Assembly (NCBI RefSeq): GCF_000445995.2
Contig: NC_022080.4
Coordinates: 3,064,001-3,128,000, forward strand
Direction: 5' to 3'
From: Geobacillus genomosp. 3
GTDB lineage: Bacteria; Bacillota; Bacilli; Bacillales; Anoxybacillaceae
DNA: 64,000 nt
Positions 45,950 through 55,054 of this stretch are shown in pieces (the stretch's first letter is position 1; each line of letters starts with the position of its first letter). The notes under the pieces are model-generated. The model searched no databases. It was not told where the DNA came from and saw only the letters and a program-made list of their open reading frames with translations. Both the position numbers and the translations under genes were made by a program.

Positions 45950-46032
45950 AGATGTGTACATTATAATCAGCGTATGTCTCGTATATGTTTTTTCAAAACA
46001 GGCATATGCTATTGCTAAGGTGGTGATAGCGT

Positions 46033-46287
46033 ATGCGCAGAAAGGAGCATCGCCAGTTGCGAAGATCAGCCATTTCAAGACGAAAAGATGTGCGAGCACA
46101 GTCATTAAGATCGATTTATGCTAAACCTGCTGTGCGAAATCGATACGCAAACATCAATGCGTCTTTAAGTTCGAGCATTTGTTTTGATCGGTTGCCTTCT
46201 GCTCCTTTATTGGATGTTAACCCTGATGGTGTTGTGACTGTGAATCGCGATAATCCTGTGCACCAACGGTGGCTAGATGAAGAATGA
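46033..46287 (+). CDS. Small basic protein preceding a PemK-like toxin (putative antitoxin)
   Basis: 84 aa. The N-terminus is strongly basic (MRRKEHRQLRRSAISRRKDVR) and the C-terminus acidic and extended (NPDGVVTVNRDNPVHQRWLDEE), a layout seen in antitoxins with a nucleic-acid-binding head and a toxin-binding tail. ATG follows GGTGGTGA. Its stop overlaps the start of the PemK-like gene (GAATGATG). I do not recognise the family; the antitoxin role is inferred from position and shape. Confidence 0.65.
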   Translation: MRRKEHRQLRRSAISRRKDVRAQSLRSIYAKPAVRNRYANINASLSSSICFDRLPSAPLLDVNPDGVVTVNRDNPVHQRWLDEE

Positions 46288-46616
46288 TGCAGCCAGGTGG
46301 TATTTACGATATATATTTTCGTTTTCAAGAAGGGCAGGGCGGTGCATATCGTCCTGTTCTTATTTTGGGTTTTAGAGGCAATCGAGCCATTGCTATTGGA
46401 TTAAAAGTCACAAGATCAAAACCAACATCTCGATACCCTTATCGAATACCAATTGTTTATTGGAAACATGTTGGATTAAAGGCACAATCATATGTTCAGT
46501 ATGACTGGTATAACGAAATTCCATCTACCGTTCGGTTTCGGAAATTTTACGGGATTATGCACCCTTACGATTTTAATCGCGTCCTTCATGCGTTTCGTCG
46601 TTATCACGGCATTTAA
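46284..46616 (+). CDS. PemK/MazF-like putative toxin
   Basis: 110 aa (109 aa from the second ATG). The opening MQPGGIYDIYFRFQEGQGGA and YRPVLILGF match the first beta strands of PemK/MazF-type endoribonucleases, as does the central TRSKPTSRYPYRIPI. The remainder (DWYNEIPSTVRFRKFYGIM) is not typical MazF. Likely type II toxin with the overlapping upstream gene. The IS1634-type element begins 61 bp downstream. Confidence 0.75.
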   Translation: MMQPGGIYDIYFRFQEGQGGAYRPVLILGFRGNRAIAIGLKVTRSKPTSRYPYRIPIVYWKHVGLKAQSYVQYDWYNEIPSTVRFRKFYGIMHPYDFNRVLHAFRRYHGI

Positions 46617-46677
46617 TAGATACATAGTGATCAAAGGGCTTGCTTGCCAGAGCTTCTTTTTGGATTAACTCATGGTG

Positions 46678-48563
46678 TTACTCACATTTCGCACCCCAGC
46701 AGTGCAGAAACAAAGGATTTTTTATTCATTTTTTTAAAATATTTTTTGAGCCAACACAACAAGCGATGACAATCCTTTTTTTACCATCGCTAGTCGTTCC
46801 GTATGACGTTACACGTAAATGCTCTCATCCATGCCCAATCCCTGCAGAATCCTTCGCTGATCAGGGGTGAGCGGTTTCCCTAGCCTGCGTTGGATTTGCC
46901 CATCCGGCAGTTCCAACAGGACGACTCTGACATACCAAAACAATTGAAAAATCGCTTGTCCGGTTGGTCGGGTCAGTTTCCGGCCTCCTGCCCCCTTTAA
47001 CGGGCGTTCGGGTGTGATGAACTGGCGCACCCGGCGCTGGAAGACGCGGTAAATGGCCAAGGCCAGCAGAAACAAATAGCCCAACACCGCCACTCGTTCC
47101 GGTTTTTTGACGTAAATTTCGTCTGTAAAGAACGGATCTTTTAGGAAGGAGAAGTTCATTTCCACCGAGATCTGCCCTTTATACAGCTTCAAGATCTCTT
47201 GGGCATCCATTGGTTGGCCCTTCCATTCCTTCGGAACGGTCGTGACGAGGACAAACCGGGACGCTTTCCGTCTCGCCTGTTCCCACGCGTCTTGGTCGAA
47301 TTCCACGCTCAGGCGAAGGGTGTACAGCGTCTCCATTTCCGGTTCCGCCCCTTTTTTCGGTCGTCCGCGCCGTTTTTTCGGGCGCACGATCTCTTCAAGC
47401 CCCGATGAAACCGAGGACGAAGGGACGCCTTGAGGGACGCCAAGGCTTGTTCGGCGTCTTCCCGGCAAGAGAAAGGATGCCGCTCCCAACGGGCTTGTTC
47501 CTCGCGAAGAAGCTCCGCTTCTTTGGTTCGTTCTGTTTCGAGCGTCTTTCCTTTTCGTTGGTCGAGCGCACTCGATTCGACGACGATCAGCCGTACGGGC
47601 TGGCCTTCATACGTTCCCGCCGTTTCCCATACCCGATACACGGCGCCGTTTTTCTCGGCCAACGAAAAGGAGTCGCTCCACGCCGAATCGGGTTGGGCAT
47701 CCGCCTCCGAAAGCGCGGTTTTGACGATCCGGAGCGACGAAGGGCCTCTGGTGATCAAAAAGGCATTGGCGGCTTTCGTCTGCGCCAAGGTCTCTTTCGT
47801 CATCGCGGCGGAATCCGCCACGTAAATCCATTCGTCTTCGATCTTCGCTTGCTTCAGCTGCTCATGGACTCGCGACAGCACCTCGGGATTCCACGTTTTG
47901 TCCGGCGCGTTGCCGTCGTGCACGTCGCCGTAAAACGGGATGCCGTCCTCGTTGCCGATCAGGCCGAATCCGATCTGCTTTTGCCAGCGATGATGGCGGT
48001 TATAGCCATAGGTGATGTGCAACCCATCCGACGAATCGGATTCATACGCACCGTAAACCGTCTTGTCCGTCGTATCCGCGTGAAAGACACGGAGAGGGAG
48101 ACCTTCTCTCTTGTAGATTTGCACCAGGCAAGATGAAAGGACTTGATGAATGTTTGCTTCATACAGGCGATCCAGATGACGAGCAATGGCATCGTCGTTG
48201 AACCAAGACGGATCCAACCCTGGCCGGATCAGCTTGGGCAAATCGATGTCATGCGCCCACCGTTCCAAATGAACGAGGGCTTGCCGGCCGCTCAAGATAT
48301 CCAAGAGAAGCAGCCCGACCACATCACTGGCTCGGGTTTGGCATTGAGGATCCACCGGAACCAGCCGGTCCATCAGCTGAGGAAGGCCAAGATCTTTGAA
48401 AATGGTACTTATTATATTCAAATAGGAACTTTCATAAATCGCCCGAATTCGAACGTCCATGGTGGGAAAACTCCTTTGCATTCCTTGTGTGTCAAGGACC
48501 TATTCGACACCGGGATGAAAAAATCCTCCCGATTTTGGTCGAGAGGGTGCGAAATGTGAGTTA
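46678..48563 (-). mobile_element. IS1634-type insertion sequence, 1886 bp
   Basis: Inverted ends TTACTCACATTTCGCACC and TAACTCACATTTCGCACC (one mismatch) flank a frameshifted transposase. No convincing target duplication is seen: the right end interrupts a DUF692-like gene, but the rest of that gene is not on the left side. A deletion or recombination therefore followed insertion. Confidence 0.8.
46809..48460 (-). pseudogene. IS1634-family transposase, frameshifted
   Basis: The N-terminal part (MDVRIRAIYESSYLNIISTI...FHADTTDKTVYGAYE...VADSAAMTKETL) is open from ATG 48460 (AAGGAG upstream) to 47309. The C-terminal part (EEIVRPKKRRGRPKKG...GQISVEMNFSFLKDP...LGMDESIYV) continues in another frame from about 47440 to 46809. 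The break lies near 47400-47440, after ASLKASLRP. The DDE residues lie in both halves (DTTDKT, VADSA, the Glu of YKGQISVEMNF). Programmed frameshifting is possible but I see no clear slippery heptamer. Confidence 0.8.
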
Positions 48564-48697
48564 CATAGTTTAAATAACCTTTTAGTCTCCTTATATCCAG
48601 TTATATCGGGCATGAGCTCGAGAAAATCTACGTATTTAATTAATTCATCAATAAATTCCTCGTGAATAGAATCTCTGTAACATAATCCTATTTTCAT
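48564..48697 (-). pseudogene. 5' fragment of a DUF692/MNIO-like gene, cut by IS1634
   Basis: The 44 remaining codons read MKIGLCYRDSIHEEFIDELI, then DFLELMPD, resembling the first TIM-barrel strands of DUF692 multinuclear non-heme iron oxidases (MNIOs), which modify ribosomally made peptides. The ATG overlaps the stop of the permease gene (ATGA) with GGGGAGAAG upstream. The IS1634 end follows directly and the remaining roughly 230 codons are missing. Family assignment rests on a short segment and is tentative. Confidence 0.5.
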
Positions 48698-49791
48698 TCA
48701 TCTTCTCCCCTTATTCGCGCAAAAAATACAAAAATAAACAAACTTAACGTAGCGTTTATTAATAACATCAGATGAACAGTAAGGAAAGTGTACATGGCGA
48801 AAAAACTAAATAATAAAGTAGAGACGGATGTAACAACATTAATTAATTGCATTAGCTCCCTCTTGTCCCTTGTTTTATTTTTCTGAAGAAAAATCGTATT
48901 TATATAAACATTTATGCTCACGCCTAGAGTGATAATAGTACTCAGTACTATAACTTGAAAAATAAGGGAGACATCAACATAATATATCACCATGAAAAAC
49001 ACAGTTAATATAAAGTAAAAGAGAGGAATATACTTACTCCAAATCCTATCCTTCAGATATCTCAGAAATAAAATGTTCATTATTCCCGGCAATACAAATG
49101 GAATAAAAGATAACTTGATCATGCCTGCTTCATTAAATCTTTCTACTAAAGACGGTATCCATAGAATGGGAATCGATGATATGAGCCCAACAAATAGTAA
49201 CAAAAATAAACTATTTACTTTCGTTTTACCGGCCATAGAAGCCTTGCTATATGAAAAACCATGTTCAACATTTACACTTGCCATAACTAAAAACAAAATG
49301 AATGATAAGAAAATGTATATACTTAAAGGGATACTGAAAATGAGGGCCCCTACTCCAAATCCTATAAGTTTTGCTAAATTCCCAATTATACTAATTTTCA
49401 CCATGCCACCAAATAAGCGTTTCTCCTCTTCGAATATTTTTCTTTCCAAACTTCTTCCAACATACGAAGAAGAGAAAACGGAAATGGCGTATACAGCTAA
49501 TAAGATCATTCCTTGATCTTTTAGAAAAAACGATAAAAAAAATAGTATCAATAAAAGAAAGCTTGTCACTGCACTAATAAGCCGAGAATGTAAAGTTGAA
49601 ATTTTCTTTATATAAGAAAAGTCAATAAAAATGAACATGCTAATAATCGAGTTTATAATTATAACCCAAAAAGGGGATATGTGGGAAATAGATACAATTC
49701 TAGTTATCGTGTAGGAGTAAAGAATACCAGATAGCAAAATTAAAAATAAGTATAGTAAAGCAATAAATTGGATTTCCTTACCATATCTCAT
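48694..49791 (-). CDS. Polytopic membrane protein (MFS-like exporter)
   Basis: 365 aa from ATG 49791 (GGAAAGAG upstream; the frame is open to 49833), with about 10-12 predicted transmembrane helices, AT-rich codons and many Ile/Phe. A cytoplasmic loop near the middle carries ERKIFEEEKRLFGG. General shape is that of an MFS-type transporter without the classic drug-pump motifs. Overlaps the preceding gene by 14 nt and the MNIO-like fragment by 4 nt, so it is part of the same translationally coupled unit and would be the exporter of the peptide product (inference). Confidence 0.75.
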   Translation of the reverse strand: MRYGKEIQFIALLYLFLILLSGILYSYTITRIVSISHISPFWVIIINSIISMFIFIDFSYIKKISTLHSRLISAVTSFLLLILFFLSFFLKDQGMILLAVYAISVFSSSYVGRSLERKIFEEEKRLFGGMVKISIIGNLAKLIGFGVGALIFSIPLSIYIFLSFILFLVMASVNVEHGFSYSKASMAGKTKVNSLFLLLFVGLISSIPILWIPSLVERFNEAGMIKLSFIPFVLPGIMNILFLRYLKDRIWSKYIPLFYFILTVFFMVIYYVDVSLIFQVIVLSTIITLGVSINVYINTIFLQKNKTRDKRELMQLINVVTSVSTLLFSFFAMYTFLTVHLMLLINATLSLFIFVFFARIRGEDE

Positions 49792-50200
49792 AATACACTC
49801 TTTCCACTTCTTGTGTTTTTTTGAATTCTTCATACTCTAGTATGTGATTGAAAAAAAAGACAGATGCGTCCTCCCCATCTTCCGAAACATATAGCTCATA
49901 ACCATCCTCGAATTTTACTAATATTCCATAATTAAAATCTCTAAAATAACTAACCATCGTTTCTAAAATAGACCTTACTATGTCATACATATGAATCTGA
50001 TAAGTATACTTAACGACTTCTAAGAAAAAAAAGAAAGAAAACGAGCAATCCCTTTCAAAGTAGATTCGAAGTATGTCAACTTGAACATTTGGAGGGAGTT
50101 CGACATTCTTAGGTAAATACTCTTTAAATATAATCATAAATCGATCGAGAGATTGAATGACAAATTCCCCAAAAATTTCATCCCTAGAATAAATATACAT
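49778..50200 (-). CDS. Hypothetical protein of the putative RiPP cluster
   Basis: About 140 aa, acidic and aromatic (CSFSFFFFLEVVKYTYQI, VSEDGEDASVFFFNHILEYEEF). No recognised motif. The start is uncertain: ATG 50200 (MYIYSRDEIFGEF), GTG 50209 or TTG 50215, the last with GGGGGG 7 nt upstream. A longer frame to 50281 would run through the hairpin and overlap the peptide gene. Possible partner or recognition protein for the DUF692-like enzyme, as MNIOs often need one; this is inference from position. Confidence 0.65.
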   Translation of the reverse strand: MYIYSRDEIFGEFVIQSLDRFMIIFKEYLPKNVELPPNVQVDILRIYFERDCSFSFFFFLEVVKYTYQIHMYDIVRSILETMVSYFRDFNYGILVKFEDGYELYVSEDGEDASVFFFNHILEYEEFKKTQEVERVYYEIW

Positions 50201-50227
50201 TGAGTACACATGCAAGTAAAAGCCCCC

Positions 50228-50263
50228 CATGGCTAGCACCTTTATGTAGGCGTAGCCATGGAG
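50228..50263 (-). promoter_or_regulatory. Hairpin between precursor peptide gene and downstream genes
   Basis: CCATGGCTA/TAGCCATGG arms (about 10 bp with flanking C/G pairs) around a 16-17-nt loop, 8 nt after the peptide stop codon. No long T-run follows on the minus strand, so it may attenuate transcription or stabilise the short peptide mRNA, as seen in other small-peptide operons. Confidence 0.55.
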
Positions 50264-50270
50264 GTTTAAC

Positions 50271-50336
50271 TTACCAATCATAGCAAGTTGCTTTAGCTGG
50301 TTTTTTCCTAGACTTCTTGATCACTTTTACTCGCAT
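50271..50336 (-). CDS. 21-aa peptide gene, putative RiPP precursor
   Basis: ATG 50336 is preceded by AAAGGAGG with 6-nt spacing, the best ribosome-binding site in the neighbourhood. The peptide begins MRVKVIKKSRKK and ends KATCYDW, then TAA. The N-terminal two-thirds is strongly basic (leader-like) and the C-terminal CYDW carries one Cys next to Tyr, Asp and Trp, plausible targets for an MNIO-type enzyme. Followed by a hairpin, a hypothetical gene, a permease and the DUF692-like fragment. The IS982 element lies 52 bp upstream and splits the promoter region. I know no named family with this sequence. Confidence 0.65.
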   Translation of the reverse strand: MRVKVIKKSRKKPAKATCYDW

Positions 50337-50388
50337 GTTTTTCCTCCTTTCTACTGAAAATCGTATACATTACCAATTATATATATAT

Positions 50389-51392
50389 ACCCGTGGTGCT
50401 AGTTGAGTCTTAACGCTCAACTAGCCCAAGAACAACAAGCGAGTAAGCCAGTAAAATACCATCCAGTGCCGTTTCAAATCCAGAAACCGAGTTCGCTCGA
50501 ATCTCGGTGATCCGATACGAATCGACTAAAATCGAAAACACGGTTTCCACCACTTTACGTTTTCGCTTCATCCACTGTTTCCATGCGTCCGATTGGCGGA
50601 TTCGCTGATTTTTTCGAACGGGCGTCCAAAAAGCGACTCGGTGCTCTTCGTACAGCTTCTTTTGCAGCTTTTGGCTGATATACCCTTTGTCACCGAGGTT
50701 ATACGGATGTGGAATTTGCGTCATAACGGTTTCAGCGGCCACCCGGTCGTGACAAGACGCTTCGGTGACAACATATCCCATCGGAAGCCCTTGGTCGGTG
50801 ACCTGCAGGTGAAGTTTCCACCCATAGAAAGTGATCCTTTTGGAAGCACAATAGCCAATATCGGCAATTCCACGGAATCGTTTGACGCGATGCATTCGAG
50901 CTGAATGACACAGCTCGATCGGCAAGCTGTCCACGACCGCATACGCATGGTGTTGCCCACGCTTGGCCAGCTGGTGCCGCATCCACTTGATCGCAAAGCT
51001 AAGCGCTCGGCAGCGACGGTTGTACCGAGAACGCTCAGGGAACAAGTCCTTGGGAAACAAATTCCCAATCACAAACCGATGCCAAGCCCGTTCGGAAGTG
51101 AAGCCCAACAACTTTCCAAGGACATGGATGGTGATGATGACTTCGTCTTTCTGTTTCAACAAATGACGATTTCGACGTTGAAGAGGAATCTGGATACTCG
51201 ATAGTTGAGCCGATACAAAAAGCAAAATCGATGCATATTGTTTTTGAAGTTTGACACGATCTGTAGTAAAATGAAAGTGCTCTTGCATGGGGATTCTCCT
51301 TTCGAATGGTAGGTCGCACTTTCATTCTACAGGAGATTCGCCAAGCAAGGGCTATTTTTTATGCTTGTCTGATTTTATCTAGCACCACGGGT
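50389..51392 (-). mobile_element. IS982-family insertion sequence, 1004 bp
   Basis: Perfect inverted ends ACCCGTGGTGCTAG/CTAGCACCACGGGT enclose one intact transposase gene. It is inserted in an AT tract; TATATATA on both sides is a likely target duplication. Just inside the left end, GCTAGTTGAG/CTCAACTAGC forms a terminator-like hairpin after the transposase stop. The same end sequence occurs as a solo palindrome at 58817-58862. Confidence 0.88.
50410..51288 (-). CDS. IS982-family transposase
   Basis: 292 aa DDE transposase, apparently intact. DDE residues: Asp in YAVVDSLPIELCH, Asp in YNLGDKGYISQKL and Glu in RKVVETVFSIL. The transcription unit reads toward the peptide cluster but is closed by the hairpin near the left end. 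Start ATG with AAAGGAG-type ribosome-binding site. Confidence 0.9.
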   Translation of the reverse strand: MQEHFHFTTDRVKLQKQYASILLFVSAQLSSIQIPLQRRNRHLLKQKDEVIITIHVLGKLLGFTSERAWHRFVIGNLFPKDLFPERSRYNRRCRALSFAIKWMRHQLAKRGQHHAYAVVDSLPIELCHSARMHRVKRFRGIADIGYCASKRITFYGWKLHLQVTDQGLPMGYVVTEASCHDRVAAETVMTQIPHPYNLGDKGYISQKLQKKLYEEHRVAFWTPVRKNQRIRQSDAWKQWMKRKRKVVETVFSILVDSYRITEIRANSVSGFETALDGILLAYSLVVLGLVER

Positions 51393-51447
51393 ATATATAA
51401 TGATTTACCAACACTCGAAACTGAAGGACTTTAGAAATTATTTGCAA

Positions 51448-51482
51448 TTGACAATATCAACTGTAATCATTATTATTACAGT
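51448..51482 (+). promoter_or_regulatory. Promoter with palindromic operator of the rrf2 gene
   Basis: TTGACA (51448-51453), 17-bp spacer, TATTAT (51471-51476). Inverted repeat ACTGTAAT/ATTACAGT with a 7-bp centre (51460-51482) covers the spacer and -10, a typical autorepression layout for an Rrf2 protein. Confidence 0.65.
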
Positions 51483-51499
51483 TAGGAGGAAGGTTCATT

Positions 51500-51910
51500 A
51501 TGAATAGCGATTTTTCGATTGCCGTTCACTGCGTCGCTTACCTGGCCCAAAAGCAAAGCCAACGAGTGACCAGTGAAGACATTGCCCAAAGTGTTTCTGT
51601 CCACCCAGCAAGATTAAGGAAAATTTTGAGCATATTAAGGAAAGAAAATATTATTACTTCTAAAGAAGGGGCAAAAGGCGGATTTTCTTTAAACGATCCA
51701 CCTGAACATATTACGTTAGACAAAATATTTAAAATCACTAGTGAGGAAACGCTTGTACCGAAATGTCCTGATTCCAATGAGAATTGCCCAATAGGCAGAA
51801 ACCTGTCAGATATACTCATTCGCGTTTGTCACAATGCGGAACAACACTTTTTAAACTATTTAAAAGGTGTAACGATCAAAGATATCATTGATGAAATTAA
51901 TAATAGTTAG
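51500..51910 (+). CDS. Rrf2-family transcriptional regulator
   Basis: 136 aa winged-helix repressor starting MNSDFSIAVHCVAYLAQKQS. HTH region VTSEDIAQSVSVHPARLRKIL and EGAKGGFSLNDPP. Two Cys (CPDSNENCPIG) in the position where other Rrf2 proteins bind Fe-S clusters or sense thiols; only two are visible, so thiol sensing is more likely than a cluster (inference). It resembles YwnA-type regulators. It probably represses itself and may control the mnmA and oxidoreductase genes that follow. Confidence 0.88.
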   Translation: MNSDFSIAVHCVAYLAQKQSQRVTSEDIAQSVSVHPARLRKILSILRKENIITSKEGAKGGFSLNDPPEHITLDKIFKITSEETLVPKCPDSNENCPIGRNLSDILIRVCHNAEQHFLNYLKGVTIKDIIDEINNS

Positions 51911-52017
51911 TTTTCATACCTGAAATAAAAGTACAACCAATACTTTGTGTTAGTTGTGCGTCATAAATTTTTTTTGAACATAACTGTAACAAAAAACATT
52001 TCAGTTTAAGAGGGTGA

Positions 52018-53136
<1,119 letters not shown>

Positions 53137-53369
53137 AACAATACACTATTTGACTATAGAATGACACCCTGTATGCACGCTATCTTGTCAGGAATAATAA
53201 GTGCTGTGATAAGGAATAAATCTCGGGGAATTTTATCGGCTATCATACAAAGAGTAACTACAAAACATCATACTGAATCATCTTTAAGATATTTTATGTT
53301 TTGATGGAACGTTTTTCTAGATACAACGAAATTAAAAAAATTAAAAAATAATTGGAAGGTAGATGTGAA

Positions 53370-54314
53370 ATGGAAAAATTTAAAAATCACAAAGGGTATT
53401 CACGCATGTATCAAGAAAACAAACTAACTTTAGGATTGTTCTTTCCGATTGAATCGTATATGGGCGATGTCCCTGAGATGAATATAGAAAAGCAAATGAA
53501 GTTAGCCAAACGAGCAGAAGAACTCAATTTCGCTTCATTATTTGTGAGAGATGTACCGTTGCGCGATCCTAATTTCGGGGATGTCGGGCAAATATATGAC
53601 CCGTTTACGTATTTAGGGTATGTTGCTGCCAACACAGAAAAGATTGCCTTGGGAACGGGAAGTATTATTTTAACATTGCGCCATCCTCTTCATGTCGCAA
53701 AAGCGGCGGCTTCTGTAGACAGATTATCTGGTGAAAGACTTATTCTCGGTGTCGCAACAGGTGACCGTCCAATCGAGTTTCCAGCTTTTTCTGTGAATCC
53801 AGAAGATCGGAGCGAATTATTCCGAGAAGCAATTGGTGTCATGAAAAAAGCATGGAAAGAGCATTTTCCTGTCATTGACTCTTTACGAGTGCATATGACA
53901 AATGGAGATCTTTTGCCAAAACCGAAATTGTCAGACATACCAGTAATGGTGACAGGTCACAGTGGACAGTCTCCTGAATGGATTGCTGAACATAGTGATG
54001 GCTGGATTTACTATCCACGTGCACTCAAATTTCAAAGAGCATTAATCGAGAATTGGCGTTCGTTAACAGAGGAATTTAAGCCATTTACCCAATCGCTTTA
54101 TGTTGATTTGGCGGAAGACCCATATCATGTACCAATACCGATTCATCTTGGATTCCGTACGGGCCGCGTTTTCCTTATCGAATTTCTTGAAGCTTTGCGA
54201 GATGCAGGTGTGAACCATGTCATCATCAACTTAAAATATGGCCAACGCCCAGTAGAAGAAGTGATCGAAGAATTAGGTGAATTTGTGCTTCCACACTTTC
54301 CGGCTTTATCATGA
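53370..54314 (+). CDS. LLM-class flavin-dependent oxidoreductase
   Basis: 314 aa luciferase-like TIM-barrel enzyme (MEKFKNHKGYSRMYQENKLTLGLFFP). Motifs EELNFASLFVRDVPLRDP, ALGTGSIILTLRHPLHVAKAAASVDRLSGERLILGVATGD are typical of FMN-linked monooxygenases. The substrate is unknown. ATG 53370 follows GGAAGGT; the frame upstream starts at a TTG. About 230 bp after mnmA, so probably its own promoter. The next two genes follow closely in the same direction. Confidence 0.88.
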   Translation: MEKFKNHKGYSRMYQENKLTLGLFFPIESYMGDVPEMNIEKQMKLAKRAEELNFASLFVRDVPLRDPNFGDVGQIYDPFTYLGYVAANTEKIALGTGSIILTLRHPLHVAKAAASVDRLSGERLILGVATGDRPIEFPAFSVNPEDRSELFREAIGVMKKAWKEHFPVIDSLRVHMTNGDLLPKPKLSDIPVMVTGHSGQSPEWIAEHSDGWIYYPRALKFQRALIENWRSLTEEFKPFTQSLYVDLAEDPYHVPIPIHLGFRTGRVFLIEFLEALRDAGVNHVIINLKYGQRPVEEVIEELGEFVLPHFPALS

Positions 54315-54376
54315 TGAGGACAATCCATTTGGTTGATAACCTTTAAAGACGTAAATATAAGAAAGGGAGGATGCGT

Positions 54377-55021
54377 ATGAAAGTTTTGGTCATTGGCGCC
54401 AACGGAAAAGTAGGCCAACAAGTGGTGAGCATGCTTCATGCGCATGAGCGGCACACCGTTCGTGCGATGGTTCGAAAACAAGAGCAATTGGCGGCTTTTC
54501 AGAAAAAAGGAATTGAAGCGGTGCTCGCTGATCTTGAAGGTACTGTCGATGAAATTGCCGAAGCAGCCAAAGGCTGTGACGCGATCGTATTCTCCGCCGG
54601 TTCAGGTGGACACACAGGGGCGGATAAGACATTGCTTGTCGATTTAGACGGTGCCGTAAAAGCGATGGAAGCTGCAGAAAAAGTCGGAATTAAACGATTT
54701 GTCATGGTGAGCTCATTCCAGGCCCACAACCGTGAGAACTGGCCAGAAAACCTCAAACCTTATTATGTCGCCAAACATTATGCTGACCGTATGTTAATGA
54801 ATAGTGGTTTAAATTATACGATTATTCGTCCTGGATATCTTCTTAATGAAAAAGGCACAGGGTTGGTTGCTGTAGCAGAAAACTTAAATGTCGGGAGCAT
54901 TCCACGTGAAGATGTAGCAAGAACAATCGTTCAATCTCTTGATGAACCAAATACGTATAAAAAAGCATTCGATTTAATGTCGGGGGATACAGAGATTGCT
55001 GAAGCATTGAAATCACTGTAA
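54377..55021 (+). CDS. NAD(P)-binding SDR-like protein (YhfK type)
   Basis: 214 aa atypical short-chain dehydrogenase. It starts MKVLVIGANGKVGQQVV (GxxGxxG nucleotide-binding loop); the YVAKHYAD region carries the Tyr-x3-Lys-like pair. Resembles B. subtilis YhfK and YwnB. ATG 54377 follows GGGAGG. Downstream of the LLM oxidoreductase by 62 bp, suggesting a redox or detoxification role for the group. Confidence 0.88.
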   Translation: MKVLVIGANGKVGQQVVSMLHAHERHTVRAMVRKQEQLAAFQKKGIEAVLADLEGTVDEIAEAAKGCDAIVFSAGSGGHTGADKTLLVDLDGAVKAMEAAEKVGIKRFVMVSSFQAHNRENWPENLKPYYVAKHYADRMLMNSGLNYTIIRPGYLLNEKGTGLVAVAENLNVGSIPREDVARTIVQSLDEPNTYKKAFDLMSGDTEIAEALKSL

Positions 55022-55054
55022 TGAAGCATTCATCCGAAGGGAGAATTTAGAAAC

